Shown: positions 12,062 through 23,571 of the stretch, piece by piece
Position numbering within the stretch: position 1 is the first letter of the stretch
Layout: the number at the start of each line of letters is the position of its first letter
From: Notospermus geniculatus
Taxonomy: Eukaryota; Nemertea; Pilidiophora; Heteronemertea; Lineidae
Assembly (NCBI GenBank): GCA_002633025.1
Contig: NMRB01000004.1
Location: 1,080,276 to 1,144,275, forward strand
Reading direction: 5' to 3'
Length of the DNA stretch: 64,000 bases
The notes under the pieces: generated by a model
Database searches by the model: none
What the model saw: the letters and a program-made list of their open reading frames with translations, nothing else
What the model was told of the DNA's origin: nothing
Program-made: the position numbers and the translations under genes

Positions 12062-12174
12062 GTGAGACTTAGAGGGCTTTCACAATCACCATCAGAATCA
12101 GAAACAGGAGGTGGAATCTGAACTGCATGTCTTCGTTTTAAATTTCAGATCTGCGAGCTGCTAAGTTTGTGTAA
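11986..12174 (+). promoter_or_regulatory. Upstream reading frame in the RhoBTB leader
   Basis: ATG at 11986 (gaaATGC, purine at -3) opens 33 codons spliced from 11986-12061 to 12149-12174. It terminates at TAA 12172-12174, seven bases before the RhoBTB ATG at 12182. Such a placement could reduce translation of the main frame or require reinitiation. This depends on the leader exon being used. Confidence 0.4.
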
Positions 12175-12181
12175 CATCAGA

Positions 12182-15100
12182 ATGGAACTTGAGTTTCCAA
12201 ACCAAGAGTTGGTGAAATGCGTCGTCGTTGGTGATATAGGAGTGGGCAAGACACGCCTTGTTTGTGCCAGAGCCTGTGGTACCAAATACAGCCTCCAGCA
12301 ACTGATGCAGACCCATCATTCTACTGTCTGGGCAATAGATAACTACAGGAGAGATTGTGAGGTAGGTACTCAGGTACACTTTCAATGATCTGGCTCTCCA
12401 AATCAAGCATCGTGGCGTACTTCGTTTTATTACTTTTCCTCGCATTCGGAGATCAATGGACTAATTACCCTCAGGTCGAAAAATCAATTAGGAGTGATGA
12501 TTAATGATATATCAGTTGATTGACTGTCCTTGGGTGCGGATTGATCACACTTTCAACAATGAAGATGTTGTGCTGGGTGTTTCTGTAAGAAAACCAATCA
12601 GTAAAATCTTTCTACTTATGGAACCGTTTCCTCTGTCCAGGTCCTTAAACTGTCATGCTGTGAAGTTGATGGTGTGGATGTTTCATTACGGCTCTGGGAC
12701 ACTTTTGGATACCATGACAAAGACAGACGATTTGCATACTCAAGGTAAGTTTTCTAGGAAGGGAAGTAAGCTATTTTCATCTGAACACAAGTTTATCTGA
12801 GAGTCAAATGAAACTAAATAGGAAATACATGTAGTTTATTCCTCCTAGTCCTTCAGTTTCCTAATATCTTATTTTCTTTCAGGGCTGATGTTGTCTTGCT
12901 ATGCTTCTCCACTGTCCGCCCAATATCGCTGAAAAACGTCACCCATGTTTGGTATCCCGAGATTAAGAGATCTTGCCCCAATACTCCAATAGTCCTTGTG
13001 GGATGTCAGATTGACCTGCGCTACTTATACAAGGATCCAGAGTTTATTGCCATGGACAAAGGACTTTTCTTTCAGTATGTTTCATTCTAAGGTTATCCCT
13101 TTCTCTGCTAGTGGCAATTTCATCAAAAATAATGTACCTGCCAGATCCTGAAATCTTGCAGAAATATTTTCTGCTCATTTATTGGGTAAAATATAAAATT
13201 ATTTTGAAAAGAAGCAAACCAATGATCACCATATATCACTCTTTCAGGGCTATCCGTGATCGTGATGTGATCCTTCCTGATGCTGGTCGCAAAGTCGCAG
13301 ATGACATTGGTGCTCATTACTTCGAAACAAGTGTCTTGACGTCGTACGGATTACAAGAGGTGTTTGAAAATGTCGTTCGGACTTCTCTGATTGAGCGATC
13401 GAAACTACGATTCTGGAATCCACACTTGAAGCGTGTGCTTCCCCTAGCCATTCAGGCCCCACCGCTGCCTCCTCCAGCAAAGCTGCCATCGCTGGGAGTC
13501 CTAAAATCCACATATACTTCAGACTTCGCGAAGCTCCTGGAGGATAGAGATTACTCTAATGTTGTCTTCATTGTGGATAGAGAACAGGTTTTTGCCCACA
13601 AGAGCATCTTGATGTGTGCATCTGCAGTCTTTTATGATTTGTTCATGGCGAACTTGAAAGAGCAGAATCTGCGTGAAATCCAGCTCTGTGATGCGGAACT
13701 GATGGGTATTTCTGACGAAGATGTCCTTTTACAATCTATGGATGACAATACCGACCAAACTGCCATCGACTACATCCTTCCTCCTGCATTTACCTCCGTG
13801 CATGCTCTTCCATCAAGAGACCTTCCAGTGAATCTGCTTCCAAATAAGAAAACACTCCAGATGGCTATCGTGCTTGATTCTGATATCACACCCGATGTGT
13901 TCAGAGTAGTTCTGAGTTTTATGTATACAGGGCAAGTTGCAATTCCTTACTCCCTTTGCGATGAAGTTCGTCATGTGGCTGATATATTGGGTCTACTTGA
14001 GTTGGTGGCGATTATTTCAGACTCTGAATATGGACAGGATGTTCTTACACCACCGGATGAGAATTTTCTACAGAGGAGGGGAGAGACATTTAGAGACTTG
14101 CTCCTTCGACGGGGATTGTTTTCAGGTTAGTTAGTCAATCATGTATTTCTCAATTTGCACACTAGTCGTGTATCATATAGTTTCAGTCTGCATAACCAGA
14201 GTCAAAGAAACTTGTCGAACCCTTCTACTTTCTGGGGCTGGTCATGTGCAGAATGTACTCTCTACTGAACCCTTCTGCTTTGTGGTTATGTGCTCTCAGG
14301 CGAGAGAGGGATCAGACATCCTTCAATCAGAACTTGTCTTGAGCCAGATTCCATCTACCGGTACCCATTTTCTGCATCTAGTTTTGTCCATTCCTGTTTC
14401 CAGATATTCGGTTCCGTTGTGAAGATGGCGATGTGATGACCCACAAGGCCTTGCTCATGGCGAGATGTGATTGGATGATGGCCTTGTTCACTGATAACTT
14501 CAGGGAGAGTCTGTTACACGAGGTATGTGAGGTCCGCCTGCCTTGCCTCATGTTTGGTTGATTGTACACTCAGAATTCGTCAAACTTTCATGTGGAGAAG
14601 CGTCTCTAGATTTCCACCTCATCCAGACCCTATTTCTTTCAGATTCCGTTGCCAGGCATGTCAAAGCAGACTTTTCAGTGCATCCTTGAGTTCCTCTACC
14701 TGGATCGGTGTCCTGATGTGACAAGTGCCGACGTCACAGAACTTCTTGAGGTTGCTAATCGGTTCTGCCTGCTTCGACTGATGTCACTGCTGGTGGAGAG
14801 TATCATTGACAAGCTGACAATTGCAGAGGAGGGCGGTGAAGATATCATAGAGCAGGTGTTATTCCTTCTAGAACCAGCGCAGGTAAATATTTTGCAGTCT
14901 ATTGAAGTGCTCCATCCCTACTTTTCCTGGTACAAATTGTGCTGTCCCTTTCTATACCACAGATTCAGACTGTTTTTCTTTGTTCCAGTATTACAATGCC
15001 TACCAGCTAGCAGAATGGTGTCTCTGCTATCTATCAAACAATTACAACAAAGTGTACAAACACCACTACAAAGACTTCCGAAGTCTGTGTCAGGAAAACC

Positions 15101-15564
15101 AGGAGAATATCTCAGAGAACAGATGGCCACCTGCATGGTAAGGAACGACATTTTTTGATAATGACATGAATTTTTGTGTAGCATGGTATAGGCTGCGGGC
15201 CTTTGCTTGATAAGTTTCTGGAGTTGGTCATTTCAGGTATCTGAAAGGTATCCTTCCAAATGCCAGTCAGAAGTTTGCCCTTGAAAAGTAACAGGCTTCT
15301 CTGAAAAGTGTCTCTGCAAATGGACATTAATGATAGTTACATGTACATGTACGACTTGTATGATCTGAAAATTGCTATCATTGAGTGGACATGATTTGAA
15401 ATATTTCTGTTTGCAGGTACGTGAAGGAGCAGGATATTTATGAGAATCTAGTCAAGGAGAGAAGCAATCAGAAAATATTGACAGTTCACAAGCGGCAGCG
15501 TAGCAACAGCGGCTGTTTGTGTCTTTCTGCACGGCGATGGAAGAAAGTGCATCAAGAGGTCTGA
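12182..15564 (+). CDS. RHOBTB: Rho-related BTB domain-containing protein (RhoBTB), complete
   Basis: Exons are 12182-12361, 12641-12744, 12883-13074, 13248-14125, 14404-14522, 14643-14882, 14989-15137 and 15417-15564. All introns are GT-AG and in frame, giving 669 aa (vertebrate RhoBTB1/2 are about 700). Start ATG 12182 has a strong context (agaATGG). Residues 1-210 are a Rho-type GTPase with [13 protein letters not shown] at 12-24, WDTFG at 79-83 instead of the usual DTAGQ, GCQIDLR at 135-141 replacing NKxD, and ETS at 185-187. APPLPPP (229-235) is the proline-rich linker. A first BTB (about 250-435) is interrupted by an acidic insertion, as in the family. A second BTB (about 448-560) and the conserved C-terminal region ([21 protein letters not shown]) follow. 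There is no CAAX box. RhoBTB proteins are atypical GTPases, generally non-hydrolysing, that recruit substrates to cullin-3 ubiquitin ligases. Confidence 0.97.
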
Positions 15565-16427
15565 TGTAACTATGAGGTCTGATGTCCTGTACAGACTCTA
15601 AAAGCTGTAGACTATGCATGCTGCTTACATGCCATTTTTGAGTGTGTTATACCAAGTGAGTTTAAAGCCAGGCCTTGTAGTAAATATGGCATTCCTGGCT
15701 CCTAGGATCTTTTGTAAAATGACGTGATTTCCCCACCCTGGAAGACCACCTGAGCAATTTTCACATAACCACCAGAGTGTCAGTGCTTCTTGTTTTATTG
15801 TGGTTTAGTCTGTTGCTCCCTGCAAAACTACTTAGTTAACCTCAGTTTGGAATCGAAGTAAAACTAATCTATTGAAAATTTTGTATGCATATCTATGTAC
15901 CGGTATATTGAAAGAGTTTTGATTTTATAAGCATGGTTTGCTCAATTCTAATTGCTTTTATAGATACTGCATTTATGCATAGAATTTGTAATTTACCTTT
16001 ACCTGTATGTGTTGTCCAATATCATATGTATCTGTAGGCTCTAAGCATGTGTCAGAATAGATTACCAGTAGTAGGATAGTGTCTGCTTAAGTCTTCATCC
16101 AGGGTTCAGAATTCAGTCCTTTTCTACAGTAGGCCTACCNCGCTATTCTGGATACTTTTCTGAAATCATCTTGATACTTACTAGTGACATGTTCACAATT
16201 CATTATTCTTGATAAACTCATTGTACCATCTCCACAGTTCACTGTTCAGGGTAATGTTATAGCTACTTCTTTTGGCTTCTTTGCCTCCACAGCAGAATCT
16301 TCCCATCATGATCATGATCTGTCCCTTATGTAGCACTCATTGTTGTAAAAAGAAACAAAATTGCTTTAAAAAACCATAGTCCTTTTATTTCATGATGTTT
16401 CAGTCATCCTGCTCTTCAGAGGAGACA
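15565..16427 (+). other. RhoBTB 3' flank
   Basis: Non-coding. I see no canonical AATAAA close to the stop, so the 3' end cannot be placed. A single N at 16140 marks an assembly gap after an aggcctacc string. Unlike the other three gaps in the window, no duplicated sequence flanks it. Confidence 0.5.
16140..16140. other. Single-base assembly gap (N)
   Basis: One undetermined base at a contig join or ambiguous call. No repeated flanks are detected. Confidence 0.9.
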
Positions 16428-16633
16428 AATGGGAGACTTTTTTCCTGCCCTTAGAGGCCGCCTATTAGCGGTCCTAGAACGTCACAAAATTTGACGTCTC
16501 TGATGTAAGTCATGGCCTCCATGTCATTTTTGATGACGCTGTGGCGTGCACTTCTTCTCTGTGATGTCAAATTTCGTGATGTTCTAGGACCGCTAACTTT
16601 TGGTGGCCTCTAACGGCCGTAAAATCTCCCATT
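16428..16633. mobile_element. Palindromic MITE with AATGGGAGA termini
   Basis: The two halves are imperfect reverse complements over about 68 bp: aatgggaga...agcggtcctagaacgtcac and gtgatgttctaggaccgct...tctcccatt. The element is about 206 bp and non-coding. No clear target duplication was found. Confidence 0.8.
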
Positions 16634-16743
16634 AGCCAAGTTATCATTGTACTGGTACCTATAAGTGATCTGAGTACTGGTTAACTGGTTAAACCAGTAG
16701 GCCTACTCAGATAACTCACTTAGGTAGGCTACTTTGATAACAT

Positions 16744-16985
16744 GAGACCATAGTGAGGAATTGTCTCTGAAGACTGATTGTGAGACCATAGTGAGGAATT
16801 GTCTCTGAAGACTGATTGTGAGACCAATGAAGAGTTGTCTCTGAAGACCAGTTGTGAGACCATTACGAAGAGTTGTCTCTGAAGACTGATTGTGAGACCA
16901 TTATGAAAAGTTGTCTCTGAAGACCGGTTGTGAGACCATTACGAAGAGTTGTCTCTGAAGACTGGTTGTGAGACCATAATGAAAA
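16744..16985. repeat. 38-bp minisatellite, six copies
   Basis: The unit gagaccat(t/a)acgaagag ttgtctctgaagactggttgt is repeated six times plus a partial copy. One copy is 36 bp and point differences occur mainly in the acgaagag segment. Confidence 0.9.
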
Positions 16986-17440
16986 GCCTGTTAGCTAGGT
17001 CGCAGCCTTGGTAATGTCCGAGTATCATTCGCGCCGAGGACCACGCCCTGTCGTATTGGATATAGTTCAACGATCTTTAAGCAGATGGCAGCACAGGAGA
17101 GTGGGGTTTTGGCGGGAGACCGGCCACGCCTTACCATACACGTGACCACGACAGTGGTTCACCAAGACTGGTACCTGTCCTGGAGCCGCTCCGCCGACAC
17201 ATAACCAGGTATTAGCGGAACGTCTCTAGGACGGAGGACCAGTCTAGGTGAAACCCGTTTCAGCAGCAGGCGTGCATTCTGTCTTCGAATTTGACGCACG
17301 AGACGCCTTCACATTGTCTCGCCGTTTTATTTCATGTTTAGGACAAAGAAACCGACATCCTCTTAGGCCTAACATAAATAGGCCTTCTATTGTCTGCCTA
17401 AGTCGACAATAAGGCACTGGCTGCTGGTTTTAGTTGAGAG
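16986..17440. other. CpG-rich intergenic segment
   Basis: This is visibly richer in CG dinucleotides than its neighbours (for example cgccgagg, ggccacgcc, gccgctccgccgac), as seen at promoters or unmethylated first exons. No TATA box or coding exon was recognised. Confidence 0.35.
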
Positions 17441-17608
17441 ATGGATAGGCCAAAAAGAAAGTCATTTTTTGCAGGAGCCGCCATTGCGGAGCGCCGGTCC
17501 GGTTTAGACCAGTTCGGCATCCCCTGGGTGGTGGAAAAACTTGTTAAGTCTCCGGCCTTGGCCCTTAGCCTTAGGGCTCCCCAATTCAATGGTCAGTCAT
17601 TAATTTAG
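17441..17608 (+). CDS. Tentative small ORF or first exon in CpG-rich DNA
   Basis: ATG 17441 opens 55 codons starting MDRPKRKSFFAGAAIAERR, with a basic PKRK patch that could be a nuclear signal. A donor-like GTCAGT lies at 17592. If used, the frame can join an acceptor at 18769 and stay open to TGA 18892, giving about 91 aa. I do not recognise the product. The length is compatible with chance in GC-rich DNA. Confidence 0.2.
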   Translation: MDRPKRKSFFAGAAIAERRSGLDQFGIPWVVEKLVKSPALALSLRAPQFNGQSLI

Positions 17609-18185
17609 CAGGATCCTACTCGAAATGCCGGGTCGAAATGCAGGCCCGAGAGTTAGCCCCGCGTAGACCAGTGCCAGTCATGCCAGTGGCGGAGTCTGAG
17701 CATGCTGAGTGGAGTGTAGCGTACTACAATGTATGAAGGCCCTCTGCCGATATGGAATGGAGGCTCGGCCTATAGCCATGATCAGTGATAGCCTTGCGTT
17801 CATGTCATGATGTATGCAGTAGGCCTAATTGTTTGGGAGCCTGGTAGGTTGTGCCCATTGTTATTTTATCGCATTTTCAGTTCAGTTCACTCGGGCATTA
17901 GCCTGGTCAGCTGAGATGAGACGTAGGCCTAGTACCTCTCAACTCAAGGCAGGCCAAGTTCAAAATAGCTGACATGAGGCTGATAAATTTACATTTTCTG
18001 ACAGAAGTTTACATGTAGGTTAGAAGCTAAGAACACTGAAGTAGGCCTGTACAATAGGCCTTGTGCTCTCTAACAGTGACACGCCCACTTTAGGCCTACA
18101 CCGCATTCTTATTGGTATAATCTGGTGATGATAATGTTTGATCTCTCAGTTAATCCATTATATTTCAGGTAAAACTGTATAATTG

Positions 18186-18400
18186 AGAATAAATTTCTGT
18201 CATGACTTTGTCATTTCTCTTGTTATTTATTTCCACCTCTCTAATGAGGACACCTGTCACTAAAAAGACAGCATCTTTCAGTGAATTTTGAGAATAAACT
18301 TCAGTTGTGAATTTGTCATTTGTGTCTCTATTTATTTCCACCCCTGTAGCTGTAGTCAGTACACCTCTCAATTAAGGACAGCGTCTTTCAGCCCCAAAGT
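18186..18400. repeat. Diverged direct duplication of about 105 bp
   Basis: gagaataaatttctg...ttatttatttccacc (from 18186) recurs as gagaataaacttcag...ctatttatttccacc (from 18291), each followed by a segment ending in cagc(a/g)tctttcag. The copies differ at many positions. Confidence 0.6.
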
Positions 18401-18605
18401 TGTCCTTAATAGAGTGGTCCCTCTCAAGCCAAATTCCCTGGTGAGCGGTCGTCATCAGAAAATGTCTGGCCCGGTGGAAATTTTCACTACAGAGTGAAAT
18501 TTTCCTCAAATTTTTGAGCCTGGCTGTAAAGAAATGTTTAGCCTGTGGCCTAATGAAGAAGACCAACTGGTACTCCATCCAAAATTGTGGCCTTGAGGCA
18601 TATTT

Positions 18606-18682
18606 TTTAGCCTGGTGGTAAATGCTGAAATTATTTCTTAGTCTGGTGGCAAATGTTGAAATTATTTTTTTAGCCTGGTAGA
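18606..18682. repeat. About 32-bp imperfect tandem repeat
   Basis: Two and a partial copy of a unit like tagcctggtggtaaatg ctgaaattattt. Related tagcctg strings also occur just upstream (18520-18560). Confidence 0.65.
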
Positions 18683-21600
18683 TGCCAGGATAAAGTGGCT
18701 TCTGAAAATTAGGGAACATTGAATTTGAGCTCCTCTAACAATTAACATCTCTAGTTTTTATCACTGCAGGTAATCAAGAATTGAAATGTGACTTGTTCCA
18801 GGCAAGATTCCTCCTGGCCAAGGATAGTACTCTGATGAGGACAAGATCAAGTAGCATCCACCCCCATGAGGAAATTTGTCATCGTCAAGGCTGAAGAGTG
18901 CCAGATTCCAGCTTACCGACACCTGATCGTAGCTAGTTAGTGTGCTCAGGGCTCTCAGAGCAGGTAAATATCAAAGGTTGTCAAATGAGTAATGTATTGA
19001 TTGCTTAGGTGGGTCGTGGAGACCTCGCTGATGTGATATTGTTGTCATACGCCACTATGACTGCTGTCACATGGTCATTTATGCTAAGACAATGAAATTG
19101 TAGCCTCTGATTGGTTGGAAAATGTGGGTCACCCACTGTTAGCTTGAACAGAAGGCGCTGTTTGGATGATTCACTTGAGACAACCCGACCACGCAATGTA
19201 ACACATCGAACCTTTTTAGAAGGAACTATTTCTTGCCTAAGGAATTGTCACACAAAATACTCAATAAGAATTGACCATAATTACAAAATTAACAGAAGCA
19301 GTGATCACTTTCATTTGTGCAAACATCTTGGCAAAGAAATTGTCTTATTCGCCAATGTTTTGCACAGCATCCATCTCAAATTATCCCCAGATTCTTTTCA
19401 CTAGATTCTATGGAGTCATATTGATACTATTTTCATCCTACATTGCTCCGCCCCTTGTGATGCGTCATATCTCCTTATAAGTCAATGGTACTATGTGTAC
19501 ACATGCTCAGGATTGAGCGTAAGATCAGCTGATTGGTAGAGCTGTAGTGTTGACTCCTTTGCTCATCACTTTCCAACTTAATTGCTCGCTTCTTTAGGTG
19601 GACCAGACATCACATGATCGGTGACATTTCACCAGATTATTTTTGGCAAGTATTTCTGCCAGAGACAAGGAGGTAACTGATCGCACTGAGCAATTAACTG
19701 TCTGGAGTTGAGCCCACAACTCAGCAAAACATGTTTTTCACAAAATCACAGATTTTTGAGGCATTTTCCTCCAGACAGCAGATCAGTTTCGGCCAGTTAT
19801 TGTCTGAGTTCTAGCCCACTGACGACCTCTGTCTCTTTTTGTCCCACCTTTGAAATTGGGTGGACCTTTATTCCCAGACACAAGATCAATTTCCTCTGGC
19901 TAAAGCTGTCTCAATTTCTGCCTACATTACTTAATAAAACGTATTCAAGTTGATAAACAATATCATCTTGGGAGAGAACAGTCCTACAAGCACGATTTCC
20001 TGGACCTTTAGTCTAGACAGGATATCAGATAAATGTACAAGCCTGGCCCTGTCTGAAATTGGTGCCCACATTACTTGGAAAATAATCTGTAGTCAACAAC
20101 AGTTTGAGCCCTGGTAAACCTTTTTTGTCAAAATCCTTACATTGCTTTACACCCACAATCCAAGTCAACATTACATGTCAATATAATAAGTCCCATCCCA
20201 GACATGCCAGATGGCTGAATTGTCTTTTTTGCTTGCTAAATATCTTAGCTATCTATGTTTTATCAATTTGTATAAATCTATTCCATCAAAGTTTGAGAAC
20301 TACTGGCAAGAAAGTTTGAAAAGTTGCCCACACATTTGGGAAAGGTTGAATGTGGATCAGGAGTCCTTCTTCAGGTTGTTTTCTGTTTGGTGACAAAGAT
20401 AGCAGTTTATTGTTGAAGTAAATAGCATGTGATAGATCATTTCTTTCACTGCATTTTCACTCTGCATGGTAAACTGAATGTCATGGAACATTCTTCAATC
20501 TTGCCTCTAACACTCTAATGGTTGGATGGAGACCAATCCTGCAGCAGAGTTGCTGCTGCTATTTTGCAGCATCCTGGCACTCTCAAGCTTGGGTCACTTG
20601 ATAGAAGTAGATTTTGCACATCACACATCATTCATCGCTAAGAAGATGGTGAGAGACCAAGTTGTGTCCCTGAGCCTTACTGAAACAAGTTGGGAACCCC
20701 TAAATCACAGTGTTTTCTCTTCATCCAAGTCCTGTGATGCTATTGCCATCTGCAGGAGAAGAGTGTAACTGCAATATTTTCATGGTGTGTTGCATCTATC
20801 TTTTCAGGGGACCATTGAGCCTGACAGATGCTGTCCCTGATTGAGATGTATCCTGATAACTGATGTCAGCATGGAAAGAAATGACCAACATTGGACTGAA
20901 CATTGGTGTTGAACAGAAATCATTATTAGATATCTTTGATGGACATCTTAACAGAGATCCTGGCAGAAGTGTCTGCTGAATGTTCTACTCAAGTAGCCAG
21001 GAAAGTACTTTCTCCTTTCTTGTGTGTCAAAATCATATGCAATGTTCTAGTGCTAAAGATATCTAGTCACAGTTTTGTGATGATGAATGTCTCACATGTT
21101 TCTCATGTTTCAATAAGGTGACAAGCTTTGATTGATTTTCTACCTTGAACAAACTTCATCTTCAATAAATTCACACAGAGATGAGATCTGGATGTGAAAC
21201 TGATGATATTGATTTGAAGGAATGACTTTATTTTACTATCTAAATTAAGACTCTTCTACTTTTCAGTTGATTTCCCAACACCTGCATCGAAAAGTCTCAA
21301 GTTGTGATGCGACATGAGTGGCTGATATGGATTCATCAAAAAAGGTGGCGTCTGTGACAAGTGGGCTATCACATTGATTTTGGCGTGTTTTGCATTGAGC
21401 TTGTGTCAATGTCTTTAGGCAAAACACAATAAAGTTATAATGTCATCAGACAGTAGAGAATGTAACATTTTGAGATGTTTTCGCCATGAGTGTGACTAAC
21501 CGTCACTGAACTGGTAAACAAGTATGATTTCAAAGATTTTAGGTGTGATATTTTCACTTCAATACTTTCTTGTTATTCTAAAAAAAGGTTAAAATAAAGA

Positions 21601-22740
21601 CCATAGAAAAAATGAATGTCAGTGAAAATGTTATTGTTTTTTTTCAGAATTTTGCCCTTTCAAACTTTATGAACAAATTCATCCATAGGAATGTTATACA
21701 AGGCAATAAATATTGCTAATAATGTATCAATATGGACCACGATATGACCTCATTCTTCCATCTGATCCAATTAACCCCAGGGGATGTACCCTTATTGCCT
21801 GAAGAGTTATGTCCATATCTAACCAATTGTGATGCCAGTGACATGTAGTGATTCATTCATCTTCCCATTGGGAATAGAATTCTCCATTGACTCGGTTGCC
21901 ATGGTTACTGGCCCCTTAAAGGGACTTTGATTGACTCTGGTTTCGTCTGCGACTTGTATTTCCTGTATTACATGATTTGATTCTGAGGTGCTGAGGGCAT
22001 CTCAGAGAATGCAGAGAGTGTTTCCCCAAAGACGGACAAGACTGGCAAAAGCCAGTTTTGTTGGTCGCATCTGTTCATTTTGACCATGTTGAAAAACTCT
22101 TTTTCCAAGACAAAAGAGTACCCATGTATGCATTGTATTGTAATTATACATTCTCCAACACTGGGGCAAAAGGCAAGGTACGGTATTGGAGAATGATGCA
22201 ATCGCCACCAGTGGTGGGGGCTGTTGACAAAAGGGCAATATCGTGGTTAGACTTGTAGTTAAATCTGGTGGAAGTGCCCCTCAGAGTTACAGGTGTGAAT
22301 CATGAAGTTGCAACATTGGTCATTCAGTCAAATGATAATTGTTCACCTCATGATCATAGCCTACATGTACTGTTAAAAATGAAGAAAAATATTTCTGAGG
22401 GCGAAACAGATGCTGGGAAAAGGTTGGTGAAAAACATTGACATAGTGTGAACAATACGCTATCTATAGTTGCAACACTGTTGTCATCAATCATGAATGTT
22501 CTCATCTATAGCCAATAATTACTTTGTAAACACATTGCACTTATTAATCCACAATATTGGCTAGTGTAATTGCTCCACTTTCGTGCTGTTTATTGTGTTC
22601 GGGCATAGTATGACTGTGGCCATTAGTCCAAGGCAAACAGTCGCCAAAAATAAAGTACGTCACTGCAGTTTATCACGATTCTGGTCATTAAGCAACCCAA
22701 GGGCATCATTGATGCTAAATTTGGATCAGACCAGAATAAA
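18683..22740. other. Intergenic, no gene seen
   Basis: AT-rich, with stops in all frames at short intervals. Several tctgattggttgg-like strings occur. No exon, RNA gene or mobile element could be supported. Confidence 0.5.
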
Positions 22741-22757
22741 AATAGCCCGCCGGTTAC

Positions 22758-22843
22758 TATAAATAATTTGATTGGTCTTGTTATTGGTTGATTTTGCGCT
22801 ATTTATTGCCGCCGCTCTGCCCACGCATTTTGTGATGACGTCA
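22758..22843. promoter_or_regulatory. Promoter-like cluster: TATA, ATTGG boxes, CRE
   Basis: TATAAATA (22758-22765) is followed by two ATTGG (inverted CCAAT) motifs and, after a CG-containing stretch, a palindromic TGACGTCA (22836-22843). The order is unusual for a + strand promoter because the CRE lies downstream. It could read on the minus strand. No transcript model is attached. Confidence 0.2.
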
Positions 22844-23394
22844 AAAGGGACGATCAATACCCAATCTCATTAGTTTCATTGCTCGCTTGTCACTGATCTC
22901 AGCTTCAGTGAAGGAAATCTACTGTGGTACACGCTTGGGTCCATTTCGGTTGAACTTTGCCCGAGGTTGACAAACAGTGATAATCTGAAATGTACAGTCA
23001 GGGTTGGTGTGGTTAGCATGGGATCAGAACATGTCTGTCATTTATCATAGAATGGTATAGTAGATTTACTGGCGAGTGATTGCTTGATCAGTGCAATATA
23101 GCGTGCTCTTTGAGTTGACATTTTGGTCGTCTTTTGGGAGAGGGCAGTGCTATTCAGTTTTTCAGTTGAAACCCATGATGACCATTTTTTGGTTTATTAC
23201 GCAATGCATGTTCACAAGAAACCATCTCATCCTGTCCTAACAGGAAAGTGGCTTTGATGTTTTGCAAATGGTAACATAATGTCGACGTCATCCCGCATAA
23301 ATATTGCTAAAAAACATTGAATTGAGAACCAACCACCAAATATGGCATTACATGTATTAAAACTACAGACATCAATAAAAGCAAATTTAATGTA
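22844..23394. other. Intergenic, no gene seen
   Basis: No coding frame or repeat recognised. Confidence 0.5.
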
Positions 23395-23534
23395 TAGCAG
23401 AAGGAAACTGGAGTTTGGAGAAAACAGAGAGTTACCGTCGCTACATTATGACATGGAGAGTAGGCAAGGCCGGGAATCGAACTAGAACCTCAGTGGTGAC
23501 AGGCGCCAATGTTTCTTCTGCACCACTCTGACAG
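23395..23534 (-). mobile_element. tRNA-related SINE, copy 2
   Basis: On the minus strand it reads from GCTGTCAGAGTGGTGCAG (box A-like) to GTTCGATTCCCGGC (box B-like), then into the tail shared with 5071-5226. This copy has the better preserved box B. It is directly adjacent to the minisatellite starting at 23572. Confidence 0.65.
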
Positions 23535-23571
23535 CTCATGTCCCTCTGGGGTCTTTCCAGATGAGCAGTAT

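Noticed and set aside
11986-12174. ATG at 11986 as the RhoBTB start
   Set aside because: Splicing to the next exon brings in a stop (TAA 12172) before the GTPase frame; the ATG at 12182 is in frame and in strong context.
16744-16985. CRISPR-like array
   Set aside because: Repeats are directly adjacent with no unique spacers; it is a minisatellite in animal DNA. The same applies to the arrays at 51602, 60733 and 63002.
23470-23534. A functional tRNA gene on the minus strand
   Set aside because: Box-like motifs are present, but no cloverleaf with a proper acceptor stem and anticodon arm could be drawn, and the tail is shared with another copy, as in a SINE.
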